Assembly: GCA_964624875.1 (NCBI GenBank)
Contig: CAZUZA010000002.1
Location: forward strand, 13,690-77,689
DNA: 64,000 bases
Direction: 5' to 3'
From: Atopostipes sp964624875
Lineage (GTDB): Bacteria; Bacillota; Bacilli; Lactobacillales; Carnobacteriaceae_A
Positions 1 through 9,255 of this stretch are shown here, in pieces. How positions within the stretch are numbered: position 1 is the stretch's first letter; each line of letters starts with the position of its first letter. A program made the position numbers and the translations under genes. The notes beneath the pieces were generated by a model. It searched no databases and was not told the origin of the DNA. It worked only from the letters and a program-made list of their open reading frames with translations.

Positions 1-87
1 CAGCTTGCAACAGATTCTGGTTTTGCTTCAAAAGTCGCTGATTATTTCGAAAGAGCAAATAATTCTTCGCAAAAAAAGAAGATGTAA
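1..87 (+). CDS. C-terminal end of an unidentified protein (5' truncated by window)
   Basis: An open frame runs from the first base to a TAA at 85-87 and gives 28 residues, ending in a basic Ser/Gln/Lys tail (SSQKKKM). The gene starts outside the window. In many Firmicutes ffh lies directly upstream of rpsP, but the tail lacks the Met-rich character of the Ffh M domain, so I do not assign it. It has the same orientation as rpsP and stops 12 bp before the rpsP -35 element. Confidence 0.5.
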   Translation, partial: QLATDSGFASKVADYFERANNSSQKKKM

Positions 88-98
88 AGAAAAAAGAC

Positions 99-127
99 TT
101 TACATAGTGTCGTAAACGTGATATTAT
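99..127 (+). promoter_or_regulatory. Promoter of rpsP operon
   Basis: TTTACA (99-104), a 17-bp spacer, and TATTAT (122-127). It lies about 95 bp before the rpsP start. The leader holds a possible weak stem (GAGTTA 137-142 with TAACTC 173-178). Confidence 0.7.
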
Positions 128-224
128 ATTATTCGTGAGTTAATTCGTGTCAAGTTGTTTTACTTAACAGTATAACTCAAAGAGATATTAAATAAACAAG
201 TAATATTATTAGGAGGAAATATAA

Positions 225-509
225 ATGGCAGTTAAAATTCGTTTAAAAAGAATGGGATCTAAAAAGCGTCCTTTCTACCGTGTAGTAGTTGCAGATTCAC
301 GTAAATCAGTTACAGGTGGTATTATCCAAGAAATCGGAACATACAACCCAGTATCTGAACCAAAAGAAGTTAAACTTAACACTGAGTTAGCTTTAGAATG
401 GTTACAAAATGGTGCTAAGCCATCTGATACAGTTCGTAAACTTTTATCAGACCAAGGTGTTATGGAAGCATATCACAACGCTAAATTAGAGAGTAAAAAA
501 AATAACTAA
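225..509 (+). CDS. rpsP: 30S ribosomal protein bS16
   Basis: Ribosomal protein S16, a small-subunit assembly and core protein. The product is 94 aa, about the usual 80-95, and begins with the family signature MAVKIRLKRMGSKKRPFYR. The ATG is preceded by AGGAGGAA at ideal distance. The next gene, khpA, starts 33 bp downstream, the common rpsP-khpA pairing of Firmicutes, and the unit ends at the terminator at 806-853. Identification is secure. Confidence 0.97.
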   Translation: MAVKIRLKRMGSKKRPFYRVVVADSRKSVTGGIIQEIGTYNPVSEPKEVKLNTELALEWLQNGAKPSDTVRKLLSDQGVMEAYHNAKLESKKNN

Positions 510-542
510 TTCTCGATAGTATAAATTTAAAAGGATGAGAAC

Positions 543-788
543 ATGACTGACAAAGAAATGAGAAATTTAATTACTACTATTGTATCGGCACTTTTAAGTC
601 ATCCAGAATCTTTAAAGTTAGAACTTAAAGATACGGATGATTTCCACGAATATTTATTGTCTGTTCATCCAGATGACGTGGGACGTGTCATTGGTAAGCG
701 TGGACGTATTGCTAAAGCAATTCGCTCACTCGTTTACAGTGTGAAGTACGATGGTCCTAAACGTGTTCGCTTAACGATTGTCGATTAA
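543..788 (+). CDS. khpA: KH-domain RNA-binding protein KhpA
   Basis: Small single-KH-domain protein of the KhpA/YlqC family. In streptococci and other Firmicutes it pairs with KhpB (EloR/Jag) and binds RNA, affecting division and cell elongation. The 81-aa length is typical. The KH GxxG loop appears as VIGKRGRIAKAIRSLV around residues 49-64. It is the second gene after rpsP, with an AGGATGAG ribosome binding site, and is followed directly by a strong terminator. Function is taken from the family. Confidence 0.92.
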   Translation: MTDKEMRNLITTIVSALLSHPESLKLELKDTDDFHEYLLSVHPDDVGRVIGKRGRIAKAIRSLVYSVKYDGPKRVRLTIVD

Positions 789-805
789 TACTCGTCCGTA
801 ATGAC

Positions 806-853
806 ATCTCTCAAAATTTCTGTTTATACAGATTAATTTTGAGAGATTTTTTT
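806..853 (+). terminator. Rho-independent terminator after khpA
   Basis: Perfect 13-bp stem, ATCTCTCAAAATT (806-818) with AATTTTGAGAGAT (835-847), followed by a T run to 853. It separates rpsP-khpA from rimM-trmD. Confidence 0.92.
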
Positions 854-948
854 GCTAATATGGGTTCTTATTCCTTTGAAAAAAGGAAATATAACAACCA
901 TTCAAAGCAATATTACGATAAATTCAAACATATAATTAGGAGAACATT

Positions 949-1473
949 ATGACAAATTATTTAGAAGTCGGTAAGATAGTTAATACCCATGGGATTAGAG
1001 GCGAAGTACGCGTTCAATCTGTTACAGATTTTCCAGAAGTACGATATGCTAAAGGTTCAAAGCTAGTCATTGAAATGGGTAGAAACGATTATAAAGAAGT
1101 TATTGTAGCCTCACATCGTGTCCATAAATTATTTGACTTATTAACTTTTGAAGGTTATCCATCAATTAATGATGTTGAACAATTTAAAACAAAGTTTTTA
1201 AAAGTAGATGAATTACTGGTACCTGAACTTGAAGACAATGAATTTTATGTAAACCAAATTATTGGTGCAGAAGTTGTCGATGAATCAGATCAAGTCATTG
1301 GGAAGTTAAAAGAAGTTTTGGACTTACCAGCCAATGATGTCTGGGTTGTAAGTCGACCAGGTAAAAAGGATTTATTATTACCATACATTGAATCAGTGAT
1401 TTTAGATGTCAATGTAGAAGAACAAAAGATCGTTGTTCACGTCCTTGAAGGGCTGGATCAAGATGAAGATTGA
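949..1473 (+). CDS. rimM: Ribosome maturation factor RimM
   Basis: RimM assists late 30S assembly by binding S19 near the 16S rRNA head. The 174 aa comprise an N-terminal RimM beta-barrel (about 1-85, starting YLEVGKIVNTHGIRGEVRV) and a C-terminal PRC-barrel (about 95-170, with LPANDVWVV and LLLPYI). The ATG follows AGGAGAAC. The gene overlaps trmD by 11 bp, the usual rimM-trmD coupling. Confidence 0.96.
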   Translation: MTNYLEVGKIVNTHGIRGEVRVQSVTDFPEVRYAKGSKLVIEMGRNDYKEVIVASHRVHKLFDLLTFEGYPSINDVEQFKTKFLKVDELLVPELEDNEFYVNQIIGAEVVDESDQVIGKLKEVLDLPANDVWVVSRPGKKDLLLPYIESVILDVNVEEQKIVVHVLEGLDQDED

Positions 1474-2200
1474 TATTTTGACTTTATTTCCAGAAATGTT
1501 TGATAGCCCGTTCAATTATTCTTTAATCAAGCGTGCCATTGATGCTGGACATGTCGAAATAAATCCACTTAGCTTTAGAAAATATGGTGTAGGAAAACAT
1601 GCAATGGTTGATGATACGCCGTATGGTGGTGGAGCAGGAATGCTATTGAAACCTGAACCGATATTTGAAGCAATCGATAAATTAAATACAGAAAATCCAG
1701 ATACACCGAAACGTATCGTATTGATGGATCCTGCAGGGAAACCATTTGATCAAGCGATGGCTGAAGATTTCTCAAAAGAAGAACATCTCGTTTTTATTTG
1801 TGGCCATTACGAAGGATACGACGAGCGAATTCGTACGCTTGTGACCGATGAAGTCTCGTTAGGTGATTATGTCTTAACCGGTGGTGAACTAGCCGCAATG
1901 GTTATGATTGATGCAACTGTACGACTTATTCCAGGTGTTGTTGGGAACGTAGAGTCGATTCAAGAAGATTCACATTCTACGGGCCTCTTAGAACATCCAC
2001 ATTATACGCGACCAGCAAGTTATAGAGGGATGGATGTTCCAGAAGTTTTACTCAATGGAAATCATGGGTTAATTGACGAATGGCGCAATAAAGAGTCCTT
2101 ACGACGCACATTTAAAAGGCGTCCAGATATGCTTGAAAACTTAGAGTTATCGGATGACGAAAAATCTTGGCTTAAGGAATTTGAAGAAGAAGTAGAATAA
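1463..2200 (+). CDS. trmD: tRNA (guanine-37-N1)-methyltransferase TrmD
   Basis: SpoU/TrmD-class (trefoil-knot) methyltransferase that makes m1G37 next to the anticodon, which suppresses +1 frameshifting. The product is 245 aa from ATG 1463 (MKIDILTLFPEMF), matching family N-termini; an in-frame TTG at 1433 would add ten non-conserved residues and is not used here. Knot motifs visible: DDTPYGGGAGM, CGHYEGYDERI and the cofactor loop GDYVLTGGELAAM. The start lies inside the end of rimM, consistent with translational coupling, and a terminator follows. Confidence 0.97.
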   Translation: MKIDILTLFPEMFDSPFNYSLIKRAIDAGHVEINPLSFRKYGVGKHAMVDDTPYGGGAGMLLKPEPIFEAIDKLNTENPDTPKRIVLMDPAGKPFDQAMAEDFSKEEHLVFICGHYEGYDERIRTLVTDEVSLGDYVLTGGELAAMVMIDATVRLIPGVVGNVESIQEDSHSTGLLEHPHYTRPASYRGMDVPEVLLNGNHGLIDEWRNKESLRRTFKRRPDMLENLELSDDEKSWLKEFEEEVE

Positions 2201-2208
2201 ATAGTGAG

Positions 2209-2239
2209 CCTACCTTATGTAAAATAGGGTAGGTTTTTT
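2209..2239 (+). terminator. Terminator after trmD
   Basis: Stem CCTACC (2209-2214) / GGTAGG (2228-2233), followed by six T residues. Ends the rimM-trmD unit. Confidence 0.8.
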
Positions 2240-2364
2240 GAATCCTTTAAGAAATGGATTCATTGATACATTCTACAGAGAGAATACAATGAAATCTCTA
2301 TTTACATATGTTAAAATAGTAATAATTGAAATTAGATTAGATTATCCAGATAAGAGGTTAATAA

Positions 2365-3630
2365 ATGACTTATTCAGAAATGATGATAGCAGAAATACAA
2401 AATGGAAACTTAGAACTCGCAGAAGAGAACTTAGAACTCGCTTTGAGTTTTGATGACGAAGAAACGTTATACTTACTAGGGAATACACTTTTACAATTAG
2501 GGTTTCTAATTGAAACTAAACGCGTATACAATCATTTAATTGATGTGAATCCAAATGATGATGAACTAAAAGTATATTTAGCAGAGATAGAAATTGAAGA
2601 TGGAAATGAAATAGAAGCACTTGAATTACTCCATGCCATTGAACATTCAAGTCCATCTTATCCTCAAGCATTATTGGTTCAAGCAGATTACTACCATTTA
2701 AATGGTTTACCAGAAGTCAGTATTCAAAAGTTATTAGAAGCAGAATCCTTATTGCCCGAAGAAGAAGTGATCCACTTTGCATTAGGTGAAGTGTATTTCA
2801 CAATGGCTGACTATCAAAATGCGATTCGATATTATGAAAAATTAATGATCGCTGGACATGATGAAATCTCCGGTACTTTAATTGGTGTAAGACAAGGGAA
2901 TTGTTACTTAATGATTGGTGAGTATGACAAAGCTTTAACTTACTTTAACGATTCGTTATCTTTCAAGGAAGACCCTCAAGTTTACTACCAAATCGGCTTG
3001 ACGTATGTTCAAAAAGAAGAGTTCGATAAGGCGACAGAACCATTACTGCAAGCAAAAGAACTTGATCCAAGTATTAGTGGTATATATATTTTACTAGCTG
3101 AAATTTACGAACAAGAAAATGATTATGAAAAAGCTTTAAAAGAAATTGAAGACAGCCTCGCTTATAATGAAATCAATATCGATTTATATTTAAAAGCTGC
3201 TGATTTAGCGACGAAGTTAAATGATTTTAAAAAAGCAGATAAGTACTATAAAGAAGCGATTGAGATGGATAAAGATAATGATCGAATTATCCTAAAATAT
3301 GCAGATTTTTTAAACTTTATAGATGATTATGATGGAGTCATCTCTTTATTAGAGGGTGCACCAGATGTTGTTCGTGAATTACCAGGTTCTCTATGGCTAT
3401 TAGCAAATGCTTATAATAGCATCGATGAATATGAAACAGCTGGAAAATTATTTAACCAAGCCTCATTATTCTTGATGGAAGAATTGGATTTCTTAAAAGA
3501 CTATGCATTTTTCCTTCGAGAAGATGGACAAAGAGATAAAATGACAGAAGTTGCCAAACGTTATATGGCTTTAAGTGACCAACCAGATGAAGAAATGATG
3601 GCGTTACTTGATGAAACAAACTACTTTTAA
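2365..3630 (+). CDS. ypiA: Tetratricopeptide-repeat protein, YpiA family
   Basis: A 421-aa soluble protein made almost wholly of TPR-like helical repeats (for example NAIRYYEKLM, KALTYFNDSL, KADKYYKEAI, each in a typical 34-residue context). No signal peptide or catalytic motif is visible. It is immediately followed by ypiB, as in Bacillus subtilis, which supports the YpiA assignment. The ATG has an AAGAGG site. The molecular role of the family is not established; TPR proteins are protein-interaction scaffolds. Confidence 0.85.
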   Translation: MTYSEMMIAEIQNGNLELAEENLELALSFDDEETLYLLGNTLLQLGFLIETKRVYNHLIDVNPNDDELKVYLAEIEIEDGNEIEALELLHAIEHSSPSYPQALLVQADYYHLNGLPEVSIQKLLEAESLLPEEEVIHFALGEVYFTMADYQNAIRYYEKLMIAGHDEISGTLIGVRQGNCYLMIGEYDKALTYFNDSLSFKEDPQVYYQIGLTYVQKEEFDKATEPLLQAKELDPSISGIYILLAEIYEQENDYEKALKEIEDSLAYNEINIDLYLKAADLATKLNDFKKADKYYKEAIEMDKDNDRIILKYADFLNFIDDYDGVISLLEGAPDVVRELPGSLWLLANAYNSIDEYETAGKLFNQASLFLMEELDFLKDYAFFLREDGQRDKMTEVAKRYMALSDQPDEEMMALLDETNYF

Positions 3631-3656
3631 AAAGAACGATTGTTGAGGTGAATAAC

Positions 3657-4226
3657 ATGCGTTCATCCGTATCAAATAGTGATAAAAAAATATTTTTAAG
3701 ATGGTTTACGAAAAACTTTGTACTAAGAAGAAGAGAAGTCCTGTGGATTTTAGACTACTTATACAATCATGATATTATTTTAGAGAAAACGCATTTTGTA
3801 GAAAATGTGCAAAAGGCTCCTCGAGGAATCTATACGACGGTTAAAGATAATAAAGAGACGCCTTTTATTTTCTATAAAAATGGGCATACGTTTAAGGATC
3901 CTATGCAAGCATTCCATGAGGTACGTTTAAATTGGAGCTCGCCAATATATATAGAACTTGATTTCGAAAATGCCTGGCAATATCCAGAGTATTTGGCCGT
4001 TCTAGAAGATAATCCATATGCAAAATGGAACGAAACGATGCCAAGTGAACTGATTGTTGAAGTAGAAGAAGCTTTAAACTATGAAAGTTTACTTTATGCA
4101 AAAGAACGGGTCATGAAAGAAATTGACGAAAGTTTATTGAATGGTCATAAAAGTGAATTTACATTATTGACTGATGAATTATTTGAAATCAATCATAAAA
4201 TTTCACGCGTTATTTTAAATGACTGA
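3657..4226 (+). CDS. ypiB: YpiB family protein (UPF0302)
   Basis: A 189-aa homologue of B. subtilis YpiB. The conserved N-terminal block is visible (FLRWFTKNFVLRRREVLWIL, then HFVENVQKAPRGI and FHEVRLNW, and AVLEDNPYA). I use ATG 3657 with GAGGTG at 3645-3650; the GTG at 3648 sits inside that ribosome binding site. No enzymatic motif is recognised. In Firmicutes this family is associated with stability of membrane and respiratory components, but its biochemical role here is unknown. Confidence 0.88.
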   Translation: MRSSVSNSDKKIFLRWFTKNFVLRRREVLWILDYLYNHDIILEKTHFVENVQKAPRGIYTTVKDNKETPFIFYKNGHTFKDPMQAFHEVRLNWSSPIYIELDFENAWQYPEYLAVLEDNPYAKWNETMPSELIVEVEEALNYESLLYAKERVMKEIDESLLNGHKSEFTLLTDELFEINHKISRVILND

Positions 4227-4255
4227 ATGCTTTTCTAAAAGGAGAGAAACCTTAT

Positions 4256-4588
4256 ATGGAAATGGAACAGATGCAAGAGATTGTGGACGATTATATCGGA
4301 CAGTTTAAGGCGGGGTATTTTTCTCCATTAGCCTTATTGGCACGGATTACCGAGGAGGTAGGAGAACTCGCTCGCGAGATCAATCATCATCATGGTGAAA
4401 AACAAAAGAAAGATACGGAAGAAGAACAAGAAGTCTCTAACGAATTAGGAGATGTCCTCTTCAACATTATATGTATGGCGAATGCTTTGGATATCGATTT
4501 AACCGAGGCTTTTAACGATACAATGACTAAATTTGACAATAGAGATAAATATCGTTTTGAACGAGTAGATGGAAAAACTTCAGATTAA
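4256..4588 (+). CDS. MazG-like nucleotide pyrophosphohydrolase (YpjD type)
   Basis: A single-domain, 110-aa MazG-family all-alpha NTP pyrophosphatase. Metal-binding acidic residues lie in RITEEVGELAREIN (about 27-40) and SNELGDVLFNIICMAN (about 61-76), the EExxE...ExxD pattern. Such enzymes hydrolyse NTPs to NMP and PPi and act in nucleotide-pool cleansing; the exact substrate is unknown. It sits just upstream of cca in a ypi-ypj-cca order reminiscent of B. subtilis, which supports YpjD orthology. Confidence 0.85.
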   Translation: MEMEQMQEIVDDYIGQFKAGYFSPLALLARITEEVGELAREINHHHGEKQKKDTEEEQEVSNELGDVLFNIICMANALDIDLTEAFNDTMTKFDNRDKYRFERVDGKTSD

Positions 4589-4601
4589 AGGTTGCATGAA
4601 C

Positions 4602-5834
4602 ATGAAAAATAAAATGACATTAGATGGTGTATTTCAAGACGTTCTCCCTGTGTTAGAACAAATTATCGAAGCAGGCTATGAAGCTTATTTCGTTGGAGGA
4701 AGTGTTCGAGATCGCCTTTTAAACTTAACAGTTAACGATGTAGACATCGCCACAAGTGCCATGCCTCAAGAAATTAAAAAAATATTCAAACGAACAGTAG
4801 ATGTTGGTATTGAACATGGGACAGTCATGGTATTAGTTGGGGATGAAAGCTATGAAATTACGACTTTTAGAACCGAATCAACGTATAAAGATTTTAGACG
4901 TCCAGATTCGGTTACTTTTGTGCGCTCATTAACAGAAGATTTAAAACGACGTGATTTTACAATGAACGCAATCGCTTTAGATAATCACGGAAATGTGATT
5001 GACCCTTTTAATGGAATCGCCGATTTAGAAAAAGGGATTATTCGCGCAGTTGGTAATCCTCATGAACGTTTTAATGAAGATGCCTTGCGTATGATGCGAG
5101 CTGTACGTTTCTCAGCACAATTGGATTTTGAAATTGAACCGGAAACGTTATTATCCATTCGGAAAAATGCCCCCTTATTAGAAAAAATTGCGATTGAAAG
5201 AATCCAAGTGGAATTTGAAAAGCTATTAACGGGTGGCTGGCATACAATTGGGATTGCTTCAATGATAAAAACGAATCTTTATTTATATGCTCCAGGATTG
5301 GCTGATAAGAAGGACGCACTTATTTCAATGTTAACCGATGAGTTACCTTTTGAAAATGCCAGACAAGCATGGGCATTCTTACTCTATCATATTGATTTAA
5401 CGACAAAGGATTCTTTTTTTAACCCTAGATCATTTTTAAAAGGTTGGAAATTATCGAATAAAATGATTTCTGAAGCAATCGCCTTATTTGAATCCTTAAA
5501 ATATCGACTAAAACATAGCGAATTAGATGTTTGGACTATTTTTAATATTGGTCGAGATTTTTCGATGGAAGTCGAGTATTTAACAGAGCATTTAAAAGGC
5601 TCTCCAATGTATATGGATGTTTTGAATAAATATGATCAACTACCCATTCGATCTAAAGATGAATTAGCCATTACTGGTCATGATGTCATGAATTTAACAA
5701 CTGAGAGACCTGGTAAGTGGATGGCTAAAGCAATGGAAAGTGCATTGCATAGTGTCGTAACTGGCGATTTAGAGAATGAAAAGGCTACAATTATTGAGTG
5801 GCTTTTAGCAAACGGATATATTCCGACAAAGTAA
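4602..5834 (+). CDS. cca: CCA-adding tRNA nucleotidyltransferase
   Basis: Class II CCA-adding enzyme that builds or repairs the tRNA 3' CCA. This matters here because the tRNA-Ser gene in this window does not encode CCA. About 410 aa. The nucleotidyltransferase core shows VGGSVRDRLL, the catalytic DVDIATSA (DxD) and RRDFTMNAIAL, followed by the RNA- and primer-binding helical domains. The start is uncertain: ATG 4602, 4596 and an upstream ATG 4569 inside mazG are possible. AAAGG at 4587-4591 best fits 4602 or 4596. Confidence 0.94.
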   Translation: MKNKMTLDGVFQDVLPVLEQIIEAGYEAYFVGGSVRDRLLNLTVNDVDIATSAMPQEIKKIFKRTVDVGIEHGTVMVLVGDESYEITTFRTESTYKDFRRPDSVTFVRSLTEDLKRRDFTMNAIALDNHGNVIDPFNGIADLEKGIIRAVGNPHERFNEDALRMMRAVRFSAQLDFEIEPETLLSIRKNAPLLEKIAIERIQVEFEKLLTGGWHTIGIASMIKTNLYLYAPGLADKKDALISMLTDELPFENARQAWAFLLYHIDLTTKDSFFNPRSFLKGWKLSNKMISEAIALFESLKYRLKHSELDVWTIFNIGRDFSMEVEYLTEHLKGSPMYMDVLNKYDQLPIRSKDELAITGHDVMNLTTERPGKWMAKAMESALHSVVTGDLENEKATIIEWLLANGYIPTK

Positions 5835-5873
5835 TTTAAACAGAATTTATAAGAGACAGAGAGGTGCTAATTT

Positions 5874-8678
5874 TTGAGACCTAACCAAGTATATGCCGTC
5901 GTAGATATCGAGGCAACAGGTGGGAGTATTGGAGCGGATGAGCGAATTATTCAAATAGCTTGTGTGCTTGTTAAAGACTATAAAATTATTCATACATTTG
6001 ATACTTTAGTGAATCCGGGTAAATATATTCCAGAACAAATTAGCCGACTAACAGGGATAAGTAATAAAGATGTTAAGCATGCACCATTTTTCGAAGAGAT
6101 AGCACCTATGATTCTATCTTTATTAGAGAATGCCATTTTTGTCGCACACAATGTCGGTTTTGATTATAGATTTCTAAATGAACAATTAAAAGCACATGGA
6201 TTTCAGCAAACTGAAATACCTGCAATTGATACAGTAGAACTAACACAGATTTTATATCCGCATTTAGATAGTTTTCAGCTTGAAGATATTGCGACATCTT
6301 TAGATTATCAATTAACGGATGCACATGATGCTTTGGAGGATGCAAATGCTACCGTCCATATTTTTAAGATCCTATTTAGACATGCGAAGCAATTACCATT
6401 AGTTACTTTAGAAAAACTAAGTGAATTGGCCCGTTGTACAACGCATGAAACGTATTTGTTTTTCCGCGATGCACTAGCGTTAGCGAGAGAAGAATTACGA
6501 CCACTAGACGAAGATATTGTAGTAGTGAATCAAATTGCTATCCGTAAACCAACACATTATGAAACGTCAGGAGAAACCTATTCGTTAGAATCAATTTATC
6601 CGGAAAAAAATAATGAAAAAGCAAAATATTTCACTGGCACACATCATTTCCGTAAAGTACAAGCTAAAATGATGGATTTAGTCTTCAAATACTTTAAAAA
6701 AGAGATCGGATTAGAAAAATTAGCGATTGAAGCTCCTCCAGGTATTGGAAAATCATTGGGCTATTTATTCCCGTCAGCTTTCATTGCAAGTGTAGAGAAA
6801 CCTATTGTAGTTAGTACATATACAACAATGTTACAAACACAGTTACTTGAGCAAACAATTCCTGAATTGGAACAAATACTGAGTAAAGATATAAAATCGA
6901 CGCTAGTTAAGAGTAGAAATCATTACATTTCATTAAGTATCTTTGAAAGATGGTTAAATGAAATTGAGCCAAATGACTCAGAAGCGTACCTATGTATGCG
7001 ATTATTAGTTTGGTTAACTCAAACAACAACAGGGGACTTAAGTGAAATGAATGCGGGCAGTCATTTAGATATGGACTTTTGGCAAGAAATCCGTGTAACG
7101 AATCATCATTATATTGATAGTTATTGGAAGGAATTTGATTTCTTTGAACGTATAAAAGCATCTGCTCTACATTCAGAAATCATTATCACAAATCATCATT
7201 TTTTAGTACATGATTGGCAAAATGAAACACCTGTTATTCCTAATTTAGAACATTTAATTATTGATGAAGCACATCATTTCCCAAGTGTTGCGAATCAATC
7301 GAGTACTGTAACGATACATGGGATTGAATTGATTACAGAATTGGAAAAAATGGGGTCTATTTCAGATAATGTCGGTATTTCAAAACTGATTAATTATTTA
7401 GAAACTAATGGACATATTAAAGCTATTGAGCTCTTAAAATTAGATCGAAACTTAAAATTATGCTTAGATTCATGGACGAGTTTATTTAACCGTCAACTGG
7501 AATACTATGAAAATCAGGATTTTTCATCAAGAACAGACTCTAATTTTGTCGAGCACGAATTTAAATTAAGTTATTTTACATTTAAAGAAAAGAAAGTCAT
7601 AAAGAATATTGTACGTTCATTGGATGAGTTTATCTATACGAGCTTTAAGATTATAAAAGATTCAAATAAATTCTTTAATCAATTGAATAATGAACTTCAA
7701 TTATTATTAATTGAATTAGGTAAACTGACTACTTACTTAACAAAATGGCGCGATCAATTTAAAGACGTATTTACTTTTGATGAGGAGTCCCCAGAAGCTT
7801 TACGTTGGGTATCTTATTTACCGGATCACTTAGAGAATTCGATTCAATTCAATATTTTAAAATGGGGTGAAAAGAATTCCTTTATAGACTATATGGCTCT
7901 CCATTCAAAAGTAATCTTTACAAGTAGTACATTATCCTTTGATAACAGTGAAGATTATTTTTCTGGCCAAATAAAAAACTTGCCACTTCAATATCATCAA
8001 TTGGAAAGTCCTTTTAACTATGGGGAACAAGTCCGTGTAATGGTGCCGGAAGTACAAATTAATCCGAAACAAACGCAAAGAAAGAATTACTCGAGCTTAT
8101 TAGCTGAAGAGATTGTTAACATTCTAAAAGATACGCAAGTTAATACAATTATTCTCTTCCGTTCTTTAGAAGTGCTAAAAGAAGTCTATGAAATTATTAA
8201 TAAGGAAAAACAATTAGCAAAACACAAAATTTTAGCTCAATCGATTACAGGGACAAGAAAGAGAATCCTGAAAAGCTTCAAGAGAAATTCACCAGCTGTT
8301 ATTCTAGGTGCGGATAGTTTCTTTGAAGGCATAGATTTGCCAAATGAACAATTGGGCTCAGTCATTTTGACCCGGCTACCATTTCCAGCGCCTAACACAC
8401 CAATTATGCGTTTGAAGACAGATTACTTAAATCGACAAGGTATTAACCCATTCATGGGAGAGTATTTACCTCAAGCAATTTTAAAGTTCAAGCAAGCGTT
8501 TGGTCGTTTAATCCGAAATAAAACGGATAAAGGTGTCTTAGTAATTTTGGATGAACGTTTTATGACAGCAAGTTATTCGAATATTTTCAAAGAGGCTATA
8601 CCAAGAGGTGTGCCCATTGAAATTTATAAAAATGATGTGCTAGGAAAAGAAATTGATCAATTCATCCAGAAGAAATAA
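5874..8678 (+). CDS. dinG: DinG-type exonuclease/helicase
   Basis: A 934-aa fusion typical of Firmicutes DinG: an N-terminal DnaQ-like DEDD 3'-5' exonuclease (residues 1-170, VVDIEATGG, NVGFDYRFLN, DALEDANATVH) joined to an XPD-like superfamily 2 helicase module with Walker A PPGIGKS (about 287-293), DEAH box (about 464) and C-terminal motif VI QAFGRLIRN. The Fe-S cysteines of E. coli DinG are not evident, as expected for the Gram-positive form. Translation starts at TTG 5874 behind GAGGTG. In B. subtilis and S. aureus the protein behaves mainly as a nuclease. Confidence 0.94.
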   Translation: MRPNQVYAVVDIEATGGSIGADERIIQIACVLVKDYKIIHTFDTLVNPGKYIPEQISRLTGISNKDVKHAPFFEEIAPMILSLLENAIFVAHNVGFDYRFLNEQLKAHGFQQTEIPAIDTVELTQILYPHLDSFQLEDIATSLDYQLTDAHDALEDANATVHIFKILFRHAKQLPLVTLEKLSELARCTTHETYLFFRDALALAREELRPLDEDIVVVNQIAIRKPTHYETSGETYSLESIYPEKNNEKAKYFTGTHHFRKVQAKMMDLVFKYFKKEIGLEKLAIEAPPGIGKSLGYLFPSAFIASVEKPIVVSTYTTMLQTQLLEQTIPELEQILSKDIKSTLVKSRNHYISLSIFERWLNEIEPNDSEAYLCMRLLVWLTQTTTGDLSEMNAGSHLDMDFWQEIRVTNHHYIDSYWKEFDFFERIKASALHSEIIITNHHFLVHDWQNETPVIPNLEHLIIDEAHHFPSVANQSSTVTIHGIELITELEKMGSISDNVGISKLINYLETNGHIKAIELLKLDRNLKLCLDSWTSLFNRQLEYYENQDFSSRTDSNFVEHEFKLSYFTFKEKKVIKNIVRSLDEFIYTSFKIIKDSNKFFNQLNNELQLLLIELGKLTTYLTKWRDQFKDVFTFDEESPEALRWVSYLPDHLENSIQFNILKWGEKNSFIDYMALHSKVIFTSSTLSFDNSEDYFSGQIKNLPLQYHQLESPFNYGEQVRVMVPEVQINPKQTQRKNYSSLLAEEIVNILKDTQVNTIILFRSLEVLKEVYEIINKEKQLAKHKILAQSITGTRKRILKSFKRNSPAVILGADSFFEGIDLPNEQLGSVILTRLPFPAPNTPIMRLKTDYLNRQGINPFMGEYLPQAILKFKQAFGRLIRNKTDKGVLVILDERFMTASYSNIFKEAIPRGVPIEIYKNDVLGKEIDQFIQKK

Positions 8679-8689
8679 TAAATTACACG

Positions 8690-8718
8690 TTTAATTTAAT
8701 GCCGTATTTTGGTATAAT
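8690..8718 (+). promoter_or_regulatory. Promoter of ypmB-asnS-dnaD-nth
   Basis: Extended -10 TGGTATAAT (TATAAT at 8713-8718) with a weak -35 TTTAAT (8690-8695), spacer 17. No terminator is visible between dinG and ypmB, so some read-through is possible. Confidence 0.65.
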
Positions 8719-8752
8719 TAATTAGTTCAATTAGAAAACGAGGTGAGTGAGG

Positions 8753-9226
8753 ATGAAAAAAACATTTACAACTATTCTAATACTGATGTTACTTTTAATT
8801 TTTAGTGTAACTTTTATCGTGACTCGCTCATTATCACCATATAATCAGGCTAAATCCGAAACCATTGAAGTAGCAGGTCGAAGAGCGAACCTTGAAGAAG
8901 TGGAAGATTTTTATTGGTATAATGGTACAGAAACGTATTTTACTGTTACAGGTAAAAATAACGAAAACACGCCAATCATTATTGTTGTGCAACAAAATGG
9001 TGGAGCAATAGAAGTATTAAAACAAGAGGATAGCATTTCAGAACAAACAGCTATCCAACAAACAATTGACCGTGAAAATCCTCATAAAATATTAGAAGCA
9101 CGAATTGGAAAAGAAAAAGAGCAGCTAATATGGGAAGTAAGTTTTGAGTTAGAAAACGGAAGTATTGGTTATAGTACGTTCTCTTTAACTACAGGAGAAT
9201 GGATTCGCACAATCAAAAATATATAA
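8753..9226 (+). CDS. ypmB: YpmB-like membrane-anchored protein (DUF5590/PepSY-like)
   Basis: A 157-aa protein with an N-terminal membrane segment (TTILILMLLLIFSVTFIV, about 4-22) and an extracellular alpha/beta domain with two PepSY-like halves. In B. subtilis ypmB lies between dinG and asnS (with aspB), and here it precedes asnS directly. ATG 8753 is chosen because AGGTG at 8741-8745 is correctly spaced; GTG 8747 is too close. Function unknown; PepSY-like domains are often regulatory or inhibitory. Confidence 0.8.
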   Translation: MKKTFTTILILMLLLIFSVTFIVTRSLSPYNQAKSETIEVAGRRANLEEVEDFYWYNGTETYFTVTGKNNENTPIIIVVQQNGGAIEVLKQEDSISEQTAIQQTIDRENPHKILEARIGKEKEQLIWEVSFELENGSIGYSTFSLTTGEWIRTIKNI

Positions 9227-9255
9227 AAGTTATAAGATGATAAGGGGTAGGAAGA

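Noticed and set aside
1..87. Calling the truncated first gene ffh from synteny
   Set aside because: The visible 28 residues lack the Met-rich Ffh C-terminus, and no other sequence is available.
2238..2453. Possible 71-aa gene before ypiA
   Set aside because: Overlaps the start of ypiA in another frame, lacks a ribosome binding site and starts in the trmD terminator tail.
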